The notes beneath the pieces were generated by a model. That model saw nothing but the letters and a program-made list of their open reading frames with translations. It made no database searches and was not told the origin of the DNA. Of a stretch of 36,263 nucleotides of DNA, positions 14,239 through 21,218 are shown piece after piece; the first letter of the stretch is position 1, and each line of letters begins with the position of its first letter. The translations under genes were made by a program, and so were the position numbers. Source of the DNA: a virus; IMG/VR virus record IMGVR_UViG_3300001533_001027, positions 1-36,263 of that record. One strand, written 5' to 3'.

Positions 14239-14703
14239 CTACCGGGCACAACGGAAACCAACATAGCTGCTCGACGCCGAGCCTGACCAAGTCAAGGGCG
14301 CAGCAAAAGCGCCCGCAGTCGAGCCATTGGTCCAATCGCCGCCGCGGGTAGCAGGAGTCGGGGCATCAATCCACTCGTAGCAGACATCCTCATCGTACGA
14401 AAGTTCCTCTATTCCCAAAAATTCTTTGTGCCTGCAATCGGCGTTGTCCGGATAGACAAATTTACAAGCGTCCAATAAGACCAGCATCTCCTGAATCGTA
14501 GGAAGTCTATATCCCATTTCCTTTACTTTATCTTTGGCTCCCTGCCAAGTGATGTTAGTTATCGTCTTTCCGTTATCTCTCGCTTTCAGTTTCATTATCT
14601 CAAAAGGCTTGGCTCCGTATTTATCGAAGGTTTCTTTGGGGATAACCGAATAGTCGATTTTTACCCACTCTTCTTGATTTTGTAATGCTTCTTTTTTATT
14701 CAT
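14239..14703 (-). CDS. FGE/C-type-lectin-like protein with a DGR-type variable C-terminus
   Basis: A 154-residue protein. Residues 46-80 (TITNITWQGAKDKVKEMGYR, then LPTIQEMLVLLD) and 94-113 (EFLGIEELSYDEDVCYEW) match DUF1566/formylglycine-generating-enzyme-like folds. Residues 121-154 run GGDWTNGSTAGAFAAPLTWS to SSSYVGFRCAR. This equals in length and frame the variable region of diversity-generating retroelement targets, whose templates read GG-WNNG-NAGAFA and end GFRCA. The VR bases are GC-richer than the flanks. No reverse transcriptase or template repeat is visible in the window. It probably binds variable ligands. Fold likely; diversification inferred. Confidence 0.75.
   Translation of the reverse strand: MNKKEALQNQEEWVKIDYSVIPKETFDKYGAKPFEIMKLKARDNGKTITNITWQGAKDKVKEMGYRLPTIQEMLVLLDACKFVYPDNADCRHKEFLGIEELSYDEDVCYEWIDAPTPATRGGDWTNGSTAGAFAAPLTWSGSASSSYVGFRCAR
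14242..14343 (-). other. Candidate DGR variable region (VR) with GC-rich 3' end
   Basis: The segment encodes residues 121-154 of the variable protein. Its 3' end on the minus strand, GGTTTCCGTTGTGCCCGG, is where the IMH-like GC-rich anchor of a VR would lie. Variable-position candidates by comparison with typical templates are residues D123, T125, S128-T129, A135-P136, T138-W139 and S144-Y147. No second copy (template) is seen in the window. Confidence 0.5.
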
Positions 14704-14706
14704 TGG

Positions 14707-14874
14707 TTATTTTGGAAATGTTTTTATTTTTATATTAAATTCTATTCCTGACATAAGACGATTAGAGACTTCTTCGTTTGATCCGACGAAAACAGACTCG
14801 ATTTCATCGATAGCCATTTTCTTAAATTTCTCCTTCTTAGCCCTTATTTCTTTGTCGTTAAAAATTACTTGCAT
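14707..14874 (-). CDS. Small basic protein opening the variable-protein operon
   Basis: A 55-residue protein (ATG 14874, TAA 14707), MQVIFNDKEIRAKKEKFKKM and then EIESVFVGSNEEVSNRL. It lies 6 bases downstream of a -10-like TAAAAT, and its stop is four bases before the variable-protein start. Family not recognised. Could be regulatory or an accessory of the variable protein, by position only. Confidence 0.65.
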   Translation of the reverse strand: MQVIFNDKEIRAKKEKFKKMAIDEIESVFVGSNEEVSNRLMSGIEFNIKIKTFPK

Positions 14875-14880
14875 ATCTAT

Positions 14881-14908
14881 ATTTTAGTCGGCTGGCGACT
14901 AAATGCAA
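14881..14908 (-). promoter_or_regulatory. Promoter with palindromic operator between -35 and -10
   Basis: -35 TTGCAT (14903-14908) and -10 TAAAAT (14881-14886) are spaced by 16 bases, 6 bases before ATG 14874. A perfect 8-bp inverted repeat TTTAGTCG/CGACTAAA (14883-14890 and 14896-14903, 5-base loop) fills the spacer. This is where a repressor would block RNA polymerase. It could alternatively fold as an RNA hairpin if upstream genes read through. Confidence 0.5.
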
Positions 14909-14941
14909 TGATTGTTATCCACAGGGTATATTAGATAGCCT

Positions 14942-15310
14942 TTATTGATATTTCTCGATGATCCCCTCTAATTCGTCTCTGGTAAAAGAGTGAGGTATTT
15001 TACTCTTATCAACCAATTCCCTTATCACTCCCAAGCCATATTTATCTATCAGATTGAGAGTATAGTTGCCCATATTTCCGTAGTCCCACATATTGCAATA
15101 CATACATTGCGCGTGGACATTTCGCTCATCGAACATCGTTGAAGGATGGCGCTTAGAGATATAATGACCGGCGTGCAAGGCTACCGATCCTTTGAGATCC
15201 TTCCCGCAGGTAAAGCAGATATAATCATCTCGCTTGCGGATCCACTTGCTGAATACTCCCCACGCTCTTTTTTTTAGCTTAGCGATTGTCTCTGGTTTTT
15301 TCGTTTTCAT
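14942..15310 (-). CDS. ninG: NinG-like recombination nuclease (HNH/zinc)
   Basis: A 122-residue protein. YICFTCGKDLKG (Cys32, Cys35), HAGHYISKRHPSTMFDERN (His46, His49) and VHAQCMYCN (Cys69, Cys72) reproduce the lambda NinG pattern, a zinc-binding HNH-like fold implicated in recombination-intermediate processing. It is shorter than lambda NinG (about 200 residues), lacking the C-terminal extension. It follows the replication genes, the usual place. Confidence 0.8.
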   Translation of the reverse strand: MKTKKPETIAKLKKRAWGVFSKWIRKRDDYICFTCGKDLKGSVALHAGHYISKRHPSTMFDERNVHAQCMYCNMWDYGNMGNYTLNLIDKYGLGVIRELVDKSKIPHSFTRDELEGIIEKYQ

Positions 15311-15331
15311 TTTTTGTATTGTTTTTTTTCT

Positions 15332-15802
15332 TCAAAGTAGCGTATCTTGCTCTGGTTCTTTCGACTGCTCGCTCGGAGGTATCCAGCTCGGCTTAGGAGT
15401 GCCGGCTGTCTCTCTCGTAGGATAAGACATCGCTACTCTCCACTCGTCCTGATTTATCCCTCGTTGCTTTGCTATCTTCTCTATCGTCGGAAAAAAGTAA
15501 TGCTCATTTCCGCGAGTCCTTCCGGTCTGTATTCTCTCTCTCGCTTCTTCCTGAAGTTTCGCTCGAGCGCGCTTAACATTGTCTTCGCGCGGAAGCCAGT
15601 ATAGATCTTTGATTAAGATATATTCTCCTACTTCCATCCCGCCATCCGACATAAGACCGATGTCTAAAAACTTTATTGAACCTGGAAAGTGTCGTCTCCA
15701 TAAAGCGATAGTAAGAGTTATGTCCGAATTTCGCGCTTCAGAATTGTCGCACAATATAGACTCTATCTTTCCTTTAAGATCTTTTATTTTTCTGTATTCC
15801 AT
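15332..15802 (-). CDS. Hypothetical early protein, 156 residues
   Basis: It begins MEYRKIKDLKGKIESIL, has ALWRRHFPG, then RAKLQEEARERIQTG, and ends in a Pro/Ser/Glu-rich tail. TIEKIAKQRGINQDEWR looks like a helix-turn-helix-like segment. TATAAA lies 7 bases before ATG 15802. Its place between ATPase and NinG suggests a replication or recombination accessory. Family not recognised. Confidence 0.6.
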   Translation of the reverse strand: MEYRKIKDLKGKIESILCDNSEARNSDITLTIALWRRHFPGSIKFLDIGLMSDGGMEVGEYILIKDLYWLPREDNVKRARAKLQEEARERIQTGRTRGNEHYFFPTIEKIAKQRGINQDEWRVAMSYPTRETAGTPKPSWIPPSEQSKEPEQDTLL

Positions 15803-15986
15803 TTTTTAATTTATATTCCGATATAAAACCGACTTTTAGTATTCTCAATAGATATTGAGCCGGATAGTTTTGAACTATTGCCGCCGGTATTCTAACCTCT
15901 TTACCTGTTCTTCCTTGTTTAACAACAACGCACTTTTTATTGTTAGCCAGATCAATGATCTTTTCTATCGTTTTTATTTTTGCCAT
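15774..15986 (-). CDS. Hypothetical early protein, 70 residues
   Basis: A basic protein (MAKIKTIEKIIDLANNKKCV, then RIPAAIVQNYPAQYLLRILK) that overlaps the next gene by 29 bases in another frame and begins six bases after the upstream ATPase stop. No domain recognised. It could bind nucleic acid, given its charge. Confidence 0.55.
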   Translation of the reverse strand: MAKIKTIEKIIDLANNKKCVVVKQGRTGKEVRIPAAIVQNYPAQYLLRILKVGFISEYKLKNGIQKNKRS

Positions 15987-15991
15987 ATTAT

Positions 15992-16507
15992 TTATTTTTT
16001 AGGCAACCTCCTATCGTGACCATTAAGAGGTATCACTTTGCACATTTCGACAATGCGCGAAACAGTCCGGTCTCCGATCCTGTCAGCAAGCTCGGCTATC
16101 GAGAAGTTCGAGGTAAAGACAGTCGGAAGAATGAAGTTGTATCGGCGATTGATAATCAGGTAAAAAGTCTCTGCTACCCAATCGGTCATTTTCTCTGATC
16201 CTATATCGTCAAGAAACAAAATGCCTTTGAAGTCCATCAAGAAGCCGTCGTTGTGAGTCTTCTCGAAAGAGTCTCTATCGAGATCTCTCCTAATATCTCT
16301 CATCAACTCTGTCGTGTTCCAAAGCAGAGCGCTCTTTCTTTCATCTCTGGCTTGCTTCAGTAATGCGTATGCGATATGAGTCTTACCGGTTCCAACGCTT
16401 CCGTGAATATAAATACCCTTCTCGCTGATATTTTTATATGCCTCTTTAATTTCAGCCGGCACATCAGAGAAAACAGCATTTTCATACCTGGGAGGGATGT
16501 TGCTCAT
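15992..16507 (-). CDS. DnaC/IstB-like AAA+ ATPase (helicase loader)
   Basis: A 171-residue compact ATPase. Walker A is GSVGTGKT at 36-43, Walker B is ILFLDDIGSEK with Asp100-Asp101, sensor 1 is TSNFS at 132-136, and an arginine-finger region is RIGDRTVSRI at 143-152. This is the core of DnaC/DnaI-type loaders, which place the host replicative helicase at the phage origin. It is short and lacks the N-terminal helicase-binding domain, so it may act on the initiator gene upstream. ATGA overlap with the initiator; AAAGGA before the start is one of few Shine-Dalgarno-like motifs here. Confidence 0.88.
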   Translation of the reverse strand: MSNIPPRYENAVFSDVPAEIKEAYKNISEKGIYIHGSVGTGKTHIAYALLKQARDERKSALLWNTTELMRDIRRDLDRDSFEKTHNDGFLMDFKGILFLDDIGSEKMTDWVAETFYLIINRRYNFILPTVFTSNFSIAELADRIGDRTVSRIVEMCKVIPLNGHDRRLPKK

Positions 16508-17223
16508 ATTCCTTTATATTTTTCTCCTGATCCGACCTTAACATCGACTTCATCGTTCCAGCGCTCCTGGTTAAGCCAGGTAGCCGCGTGAGGTATGAAT
16601 TGCCCGCCGTCCTTAGTCCACTGCGGGCTTTTCTTCTGCCTATCAAGGGAATTGAGTATATTAGCCAATAAGTTCGTGTCAGGGCGTATTTTAGCCCAAC
16701 AAGACTCTGCCTTCTTCTTTCCAACCTTCTTAGGATAAGCAGACCAGAATAGATCAAAAGACTCATTTTCTGATCTACTGTCTTTATTCTTTATTATCCT
16801 ATCCTTACCTAACCTAACCTTACCTAACCTAACCTGTGTATCCGATGTGGATACAGCCTGGATACATTTAGGTTCAGTGCCGGCGGGGAGATATTTACCA
16901 TTTGCGTCTTCAGATAGAGTAGATTTCTCCGCCTTAAATTGAGTCTCTTGATACCGGTCATTCTGAATATAGTTGTGGATCTTCCAGTCGGATATGACGC
17001 ACACTCCGCTATGAAATGGAATGATAAAGCTCTTTGAAATTAGAACTTTAATATCGTCGTCTCCGGCGCCAATCATTTTCATTATCTTCTTAGGATTACT
17101 CACGAAGCCATCATCGTCAGCCCTCATTCCAAATTCAAAATAAAGCTCGCGAGCAGACACCGGCATATCAAGAAAGTTGTCGGTATCAATAATTTTTTGG
17201 CTAAACATTCTTCTTTGTGCCAT
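16504..17223 (-). CDS. Replication initiator (replisome organizer)
   Basis: A 239-residue protein. The N-terminal half is a winged-helix-like DNA-binding domain (MAQRRMFSQKIIDTDNFLDM, then YFEFGMRADDDGFVSNPKKI). After a polar linker containing VRLGKVRLGK, the C-terminal domain (FWSAYPKKVGKKKAE, then PHAATWLNQERWNDE) is that of phage replisome organizers. The linker DNA carries tandem repeats (16793-16836) that probably form the origin. Downstream is the helicase loader. Likely recruits host helicase and primase. Confidence 0.87.
   Translation of the reverse strand: MAQRRMFSQKIIDTDNFLDMPVSARELYFEFGMRADDDGFVSNPKKIMKMIGAGDDDIKVLISKSFIIPFHSGVCVISDWKIHNYIQNDRYQETQFKAEKSTLSEDANGKYLPAGTEPKCIQAVSTSDTQVRLGKVRLGKDRIIKNKDSRSENESFDLFWSAYPKKVGKKKAESCWAKIRPDTNLLANILNSLDRQKKSPQWTKDGGQFIPHAATWLNQERWNDEVDVKVGSGEKYKGI
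16793..16836 (-). other. Candidate replication origin (iterons inside the initiator gene)
   Basis: Within the initiator linker the minus strand carries two copies of AGGTTAGGTTAGGTA followed by AGGATAGGAT and then an A/T-rich run (AATAAAGAATAAAG). This repeats-plus-AT-rich layout inside the initiator gene is the lambda O type arrangement. The encoded peptide repeats VRLGK, so coding constraint alone is a competing explanation. Confidence 0.55.
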
Positions 17224-17252
17224 ATAATTTTTTTATTTATTTTGAATATAAA

Positions 17253-17315
17253 AACCGGCGCCCACTCTGGCAAGTGTAGAAGCGCCGGTTCCTATTTTAC
17301 TCGCCAGAGTGTTTT
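17253..17315 (-). promoter_or_regulatory. Terminator with competing antiterminator stem (attenuator-like leader)
   Basis: In minus-strand RNA, stem B pairs 282-290 with 253-261 of 17 kb (9 bp, AACCGGCGC/GCGCCGGTT), followed by TTTTTATA: a Rho-independent terminator. Stem A pairs 17299-17310 with 17264-17275 over 12 bp with a single G-U. The arms interleave in the order A, B, A', B', so the two stems exclude each other, as in attenuators. It precedes the initiator gene (17223). A-arm pairs include 272/302 as U-G, valid only in minus-strand RNA. Confidence 0.55.
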
Positions 17316-17380
17316 GTTTATTTGTTTCTTCTAACCTGCTTATCTTAGTATTTTTTGCAGATCGCAATAAGGGGATAACT

Positions 17381-17737
17381 TTATTCATCTGATCTAATCA
17401 TTTCTTTTTCCGACGGAAAAGGAACATAGACACCGGTCTTCTCACCGAGAAAACGATTAAGAGTGTCATATATTTTAGTTATCTCCTCGATCTTATTGAG
17501 ATCTGTGGTGCTATCTTTTTGAGTGATAATGAGTTGAACCGGACGCCACAAGAGTTCTTTAACGAGTTGTTGCGTCCAGTCAATCTCAATATCGTTTCGC
17601 AATGTCTTCCTAACTGAAAAACCAGCGTCATTAAGACTATCTGACAGGAGAGAGAAATACTTATGTAGCGCTCTATTCTGTTGATTAGTCCTTTTCTCGG
17701 TCTTTATTGTTTGACCACAAGTTTTACAGATTTTCAT
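17381..17737 (-). CDS. NinB-like recombination accessory protein (tentative)
   Basis: A 118-residue protein. An N-terminal CKTCGQ zinc-type motif is followed by TNQQNRALHKYFSLLSDSL, which resembles the DQNRKLW-type motif of NinB/Orf-related proteins. The C-terminus reads IYDTLNRFLGEKTGVYVPFPS, typical of a phage family often placed near recombination genes. The assignment to NinB is by memory and weak. It ends before the attenuator-like region. Confidence 0.5.
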   Translation of the reverse strand: MKICKTCGQTIKTEKRTNQQNRALHKYFSLLSDSLNDAGFSVRKTLRNDIEIDWTQQLVKELLWRPVQLIITQKDSTTDLNKIEEITKIYDTLNRFLGEKTGVYVPFPSEKEMIRSDE

Positions 17738-17741
17738 TGCT

Positions 17742-18539
17742 TTATTCTTCTATTGTGAAGACTCCGAGCTTCTTCCAAAGAATAACCTCGTTGCCTATTT
17801 TTTCCTCTTTGAACTCTCCCTTTGTGTCTTCCGAATATCCGAGATCGGTTCTGAATTTCTTATATTTCTTCTGACCGGCGAGCTTTTTCTTCTCCCTTGC
17901 CTCATTTTCAGCCTTTTCCTTCGCCTCTCTTGCAATACGGTCTCTTTCCTCTTGCCTCGCCCTCTCCTCGCGCTCCTGGGCATCTTTCTCGGCTTTAACA
18001 CGGTTTTCTTCAGCCCTTAGATCAGCCTCTCTCTTATCAAGTTCCTCCCTACGCTTCTTGTCGTCTTCTTCGCTCTTGAGTCGTTCAGCCTCCAACTTAA
18101 CGGACAACTTATCGTTCTTCAGCGCGACAAATCCGGCATCATCAACGACGAGCAATTCTTCATCAGTCGCCTCAAGACCGAGATCTGATAGCGTCTTTTT
18201 CCTTGCCGGCAACGCCGCCTCTCTCGCCTTACGCTCTATTATCTTCGCGGCTCTTTCCTCGATGTCAGCGATTGCTTCTTCAGCCGGTTTAATGATAGCG
18301 ACGAGATCCTTCTCTTTTGCGATTACCGCTCTTTGGAAAGTGATCGCATCTTCGCGCAACTGCTTCCCTTGCTTCTTTATTGCGATCCTGGCGTTTTTCA
18401 GTTCGATCCTGATAGACTTAGCCGCATCAACCTGCTTAGCATCCTCGGGATTAGTCGTCTTTATGATGGCGCTTGCTCGTGAGGCAAGATCATTCAAGAC
18501 AGCTTCAGTCGGATCGAATGTGTCTATTGATAAATTCAT
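17742..18539 (-). CDS. Coiled-coil protein of the recombination cluster
   Basis: A 265-residue protein. The N-terminal part is helical (NDLASRASAIIKTTNPED, then RIELKNARIAIKKQGK). Residues of about 150-225 are a long charged coiled coil of Glu, Lys and Arg (EERARQEERDRIAREAKEKA). It ends in a small globular domain. Its start overlaps the exonuclease stop (TAATG). Similar coiled-coil proteins (DUF1351-like) accompany YqaJ plus annealing proteins in phages. Function unknown, probably recombination-associated. Confidence 0.65.
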   Translation of the reverse strand: MNLSIDTFDPTEAVLNDLASRASAIIKTTNPEDAKQVDAAKSIRIELKNARIAIKKQGKQLREDAITFQRAVIAKEKDLVAIIKPAEEAIADIEERAAKIIERKAREAALPARKKTLSDLGLEATDEELLVVDDAGFVALKNDKLSVKLEAERLKSEEDDKKRREELDKREADLRAEENRVKAEKDAQEREERARQEERDRIAREAKEKAENEAREKKKLAGQKKYKKFRTDLGYSEDTKGEFKEEKIGNEVILWKKLGVFTIEE

Positions 18540-19138
18540 TAGAAGGTGAGTTTCTTTTCAATTTCTCTTACTGCCGCGAGAGCTACTCTTTGCTCGTCAA
18601 GTTGCTTAGCTACTTGCTCTGCGACATCGCTTCTCTTAATTTCGAAATAAAAGAAGTCTTTGACAAAATCAGGATTGTAGAAGACGAAGTATAGCGTCTC
18701 CAACTCGTCGTTCACGACGAACGGCTGTATAGACTGATCTTTATATTCGCTCGGTATCTCTTGCTTCAAGTAAGCCTGAAGATGCTCGAGAGACTTTAAG
18801 CACTTTACCTCTATGCTCGCAGGTTCATCTTGAAGTAGTGCATCAGGAGAATAGGCTATATCCGGCTCATCCTCTCGGCAACAAAGAACTTTCTTGTAGA
18901 TAACCTTCTTGCCGGTCTCCTCGACAAACCTATCGACAGCATATTCCTCGAGTCGCTTTCCGCGATCCATTCTGTTCTCATCGCTCTTGATCTCTAACTT
19001 CTCGACAGCCAGCTCCCAGAAGCCGGATAGTGGTTTTCCATCTCGCTTCGAATACAACTTTCCGGCTTTAGTCCCTGTTATCTTCCCAAGCCGAGCATCG
19101 AACCACGCATCTTCATTCTCAAATTCCCAGATCTTCAT
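18539..19138 (-). CDS. YqaJ-type alkaline exonuclease
   Basis: A 199-residue nuclease of the lambda Exo superfamily. ARLGKITGTKAGKL at 15-28 and DRGKRLEEYA at 58-67 open the fold. The catalytic set is Asp99 (YSPDALL), Glu110 and Lys112 (SIEVKCL), followed by LEHLQAYLKQ and KDQSIQPFVV. It degrades one strand at double-strand ends and hands ssDNA to the annealing protein encoded just upstream, which it overlaps by 20 bases. Confidence 0.9.
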   Translation of the reverse strand: MKIWEFENEDAWFDARLGKITGTKAGKLYSKRDGKPLSGFWELAVEKLEIKSDENRMDRGKRLEEYAVDRFVEETGKKVIYKKVLCCREDEPDIAYSPDALLQDEPASIEVKCLKSLEHLQAYLKQEIPSEYKDQSIQPFVVNDELETLYFVFYNPDFVKDFFYFEIKRSDVAEQVAKQLDEQRVALAAVREIEKKLTF

Positions 19139-19940
19139 TTTTATCGTCAGCGTTGTTTTGATCCTGCTCTCTCTTTTCCTGGACGAGAGCGCCTAACAGA
19201 TCGACTATATCAGGCAAGTTCTTTTCATCTTTAGGATCTAAGTTAGTGAGAGCCTTTATCTTTGCGATCAGATTTTCACCGGATAAATTTTTGAAGCCAA
19301 GTGCATTAAGATCTCTTACGATCTTAGCCTTTTCGGACTTAGGCTCATTTTCTTTGTCCGTCTCCGTGCCATCTGTGTCTTCGTCTCCGGTTATAAGACC
19401 TAAAGCGTTATTGAACGCATATCTCTTAGCAAAGGTCATTCTGGCGCCGCGCTTCTGCACATCAGTCATAAATGCCTCTGAACCTATATCAACGGTAAAC
19501 GGACTTTCTTCGCTGTGTCCTTCTATATGGGTGAGGATACAGATTGCAGTGATAGAGTCCGGCGTGACAACCTCTCTGAAGCTATACGAAAAACCGTGTT
19601 CTCCGATTAACTGTTTGACCGTCTTACCATCCTCGTTCTTTTGCGCAAGCTCGTCTTCGAGAGGAGCATATTTATATCTAATCTGACCGTCCTTACCTTT
19701 GACTACCTTCTTCTTCTCGATTATCGGGATCTCCGCCTGAAGCGCCGCTTTCGCTCTTACAAACGCTTCCTTAGCTTTTTCAGCCTTAAACTCTTTTTGT
19801 AAGACAAAGAGTCTTTCCATAGTCTCGATAGGAGCATTGACGGCTATTGCTTGAGCGATGAAGTTATTAACATCGTTCTGATCTTTCTTGGCGACAATAC
19901 TCCGTGAGCCTTTGGTTTCTTTTATTGCTTTTCCTAGCAT
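19119..19940 (-). CDS. erf: ERF-family single-strand annealing protein
   Basis: A 273-residue recombinase. RYKYAPLEDEL, then LIGEHGFSYSF, and GARMTFAKRYAFNNALGLI with GDEDTDG form the conserved ERF core, residues of about 105-200. The C-terminal 70 residues are acidic and probably contact partners. It anneals complementary strands for recombination-dependent replication with the downstream exonuclease. AATAAT lies upstream; no Shine-Dalgarno motif. Confidence 0.9.
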   Translation of the reverse strand: MLGKAIKETKGSRSIVAKKDQNDVNNFIAQAIAVNAPIETMERLFVLQKEFKAEKAKEAFVRAKAALQAEIPIIEKKKVVKGKDGQIRYKYAPLEDELAQKNEDGKTVKQLIGEHGFSYSFREVVTPDSITAICILTHIEGHSEESPFTVDIGSEAFMTDVQKRGARMTFAKRYAFNNALGLITGDEDTDGTETDKENEPKSEKAKIVRDLNALGFKNLSGENLIAKIKALTNLDPKDEKNLPDIVDLLGALVQEKREQDQNNADDKNEDLGI

Positions 19941-19974
19941 TTTTATTTTTATTATTTATCTGTTCGACAACAGA

Positions 19975-20163
19975 TTATTTTGAGTAATCAGCCCTATTCC
20001 TTTTTGGCGTTATGCCATTGGATTTTAGGATCTGATATATCCTTCCGCGCGTCACGCCGGAGAAGCCTTGACCCTTTAGGGCTATCGCTATCTCTGTCGG
20101 TGTGAGATACTCCGCCTTTTCTAAGATGAACTTATCGCGGACTGTTATGTTTTTATTGCTCAT
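19975..20163 (-). CDS. Small helix-turn-helix protein
   Basis: A 62-residue protein taking MSNKNITVRDKF at 20163 as start, overlapping the preceding stop. TPTEIAIALKGQG (residues 21-33) and GVTRGRIYQILKSNG (36-50) form a helix-turn-helix. It is the only clear DNA-binding regulator candidate in the window, so it may act on the operator-like repeats at 14883-14903 or 21224-21240. That link is inference. Confidence 0.7.
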   Translation of the reverse strand: MSNKNITVRDKFILEKAEYLTPTEIAIALKGQGFSGVTRGRIYQILKSNGITPKRNRADYSK

Positions 20164-20353
20164 CTTTTTTAATTTCTTCGAATGTTTTTGCGTCAAGAAT
20201 TCTGATGTGACTTTCGACATCCGGCGCATAAGTTATTATGGCGCCGATCATTGCTTTTATCGCGTTCCTTATCAGATCCTCCATAAAGTCAGTTTTCACT
20301 TTGACCCTCGCTTCTAAGACGACAATCCGAGACCTTCTTACTTGTTTGCTCAC
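20153..20353 (-). CDS. Hypothetical early protein, 66 residues
   Basis: It opens with MSKQVRRSRIVVLEARVKVK (beta-strand-like), then FMEDLIRNAIKAMIGAII, and ends DAKTFEEIKKDEQ. No known domain seen. It overlaps the helix-turn-helix gene's start and lies ten bases after the small membrane gene, in a tight early operon. Confidence 0.55.
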   Translation of the reverse strand: MSKQVRRSRIVVLEARVKVKTDFMEDLIRNAIKAMIGAIITYAPDVESHIRILDAKTFEEIKKDEQ

Positions 20354-20362
20354 TTTATTTTT

Positions 20363-20563
20363 TTATTTTAGTTTTTCGAATATCCAACCATAGCCGACCT
20401 TTATACTCTCCTCCATTACGCTCCCCCCACAATTATTCAAGCCGTATTTTTGCTCGCAAGCTGTGAGGAACGCTTGCCAGATGAAGAAGTAGCCGATGTA
20501 GATTGTTAAGATCCAGGCGACGACTGATAGTGCGCCGCGAATAAATTTATTTTTAATTCTCAT
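20363..20563 (-). CDS. Small membrane protein of the early region
   Basis: A 66-residue protein with one clear transmembrane span (GALSVVAWILTIYIGYFFIW) after a basic N-terminus, and a periplasmic-side pair of cysteines (ACEQKYGLNNCGG). It overlaps the upstream gene. Early small membrane proteins of phages often block superinfection or alter the host envelope; no homologue is recognised. Confidence 0.6.
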   Translation of the reverse strand: MRIKNKFIRGALSVVAWILTIYIGYFFIWQAFLTACEQKYGLNNCGGSVMEESIKVGYGWIFEKLK

Positions 20564-20834
20564 TTTTTAGTTGGTTATATTTTTTATTTGCTTCGTCGTC
20601 TGCTATCCATTCATCATCTCCGTCTTCGTTCTTTCCGGTGTATTGGAGACCGGCTTGTTCTCTCAACTCACAATCAATCCGTTCTTCATATTCATCCGTT
20701 CCTGGCAACTGGCAGAGGCACTTCTGATATTCCTGGATTACCTGCTCGCGCTCCTGGGAGTAATACTCAATCATCGTCTCTCCGGTTCCTCCGCAATAAG
20801 CGCAGACCGCTTTTCCGTTCTTGAGCTCGATCAT
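20553..20834 (-). CDS. Zinc-finger-like early protein, 93 residues
   Basis: It starts MIELKNGKAVCAYCGGTGET, a DnaJ-type CxxCxGxG zinc motif, with a second pair in QKCLCQLPG. The C-terminal half is acidic. Coupled to the first early gene by TAATATG. Function unknown. Confidence 0.6.
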   Translation of the reverse strand: MIELKNGKAVCAYCGGTGETMIEYYSQEREQVIQEYQKCLCQLPGTDEYEERIDCELREQAGLQYTGKNEDGDDEWIADDEANKKYNQLKNEN

Positions 20835-20835
20835 A

Positions 20836-21156
20836 TTATCGAAGATCCTCTATTTGTTCGACGACAAAATCATATCGAGTCTTTTCTCCTGACTCATCAA
20901 TAACACATATCTCTCTGCCTACCTCAATATCGGCAAGAGACACCATCTTGCCAATCCATACGAAGCCTTGCATATCGGAGTTAAGGACTTCTCCTCTTTC
21001 GTCTATCGTCCACTCGAGACAATCCTGCATATTGTCCACGAATTTGATAGAGTATTTGGCTAATTTATTGAGCCACTCCTCAAACTGCTCTTTGCTGTTA
21101 AACTTCTCGTCTTTATATAAAGGAGAAGTCGCTTGAAGCGATGGGTCTATCTTCAT
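20836..21156 (-). CDS. First early gene, 106 residues, function unknown
   Basis: MKIDPSLQATSPLY is followed by EQFEEWLNKLAKYSIKF and a beta-rich half (FVWIGKMVSLADIEVG, REICVIDESGEK). It is the first gene downstream of the early promoter at 21219-21247, with a leader of about 55 bases. A 13-base motif AAAACACTCTGGC lies 3 bases before its ATG and recurs in the attenuator-like region. First early genes often counter host defences; there is no sequence proof here. Confidence 0.6.
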   Translation of the reverse strand: MKIDPSLQATSPLYKDEKFNSKEQFEEWLNKLAKYSIKFVDNMQDCLEWTIDERGEVLNSDMQGFVWIGKMVSLADIEVGREICVIDESGEKTRYDFVVEQIEDLR

Positions 21157-21159
21157 TGT

Positions 21160-21172
21160 GCCAGAGTGTTTT
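21160..21172 (-). promoter_or_regulatory. Leader motif AAAACACTCTGGC (copy 1)
   Basis: The same 13 bases occur at 17303-17315 on the same strand. Here the motif is directly before the first early ATG. In the second place it forms the first arm of the candidate antiterminator stem. A shared regulator or RNA element is possible. Confidence 0.35.
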
Positions 21173-21218
21173 ATTTTGTGAGGTTCACGGTTCGCCGCTC
21201 CTCAACTACTCTAAGTCA

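Noticed and set aside
12438-16507. Lysogeny module (integrase, excisionase, CI-like repressor)
   Set aside because: No recombinase with tyrosine or serine catalytic motifs and no divergent promoter region is present. The only regulator-like gene is the 62-residue helix-turn-helix protein.
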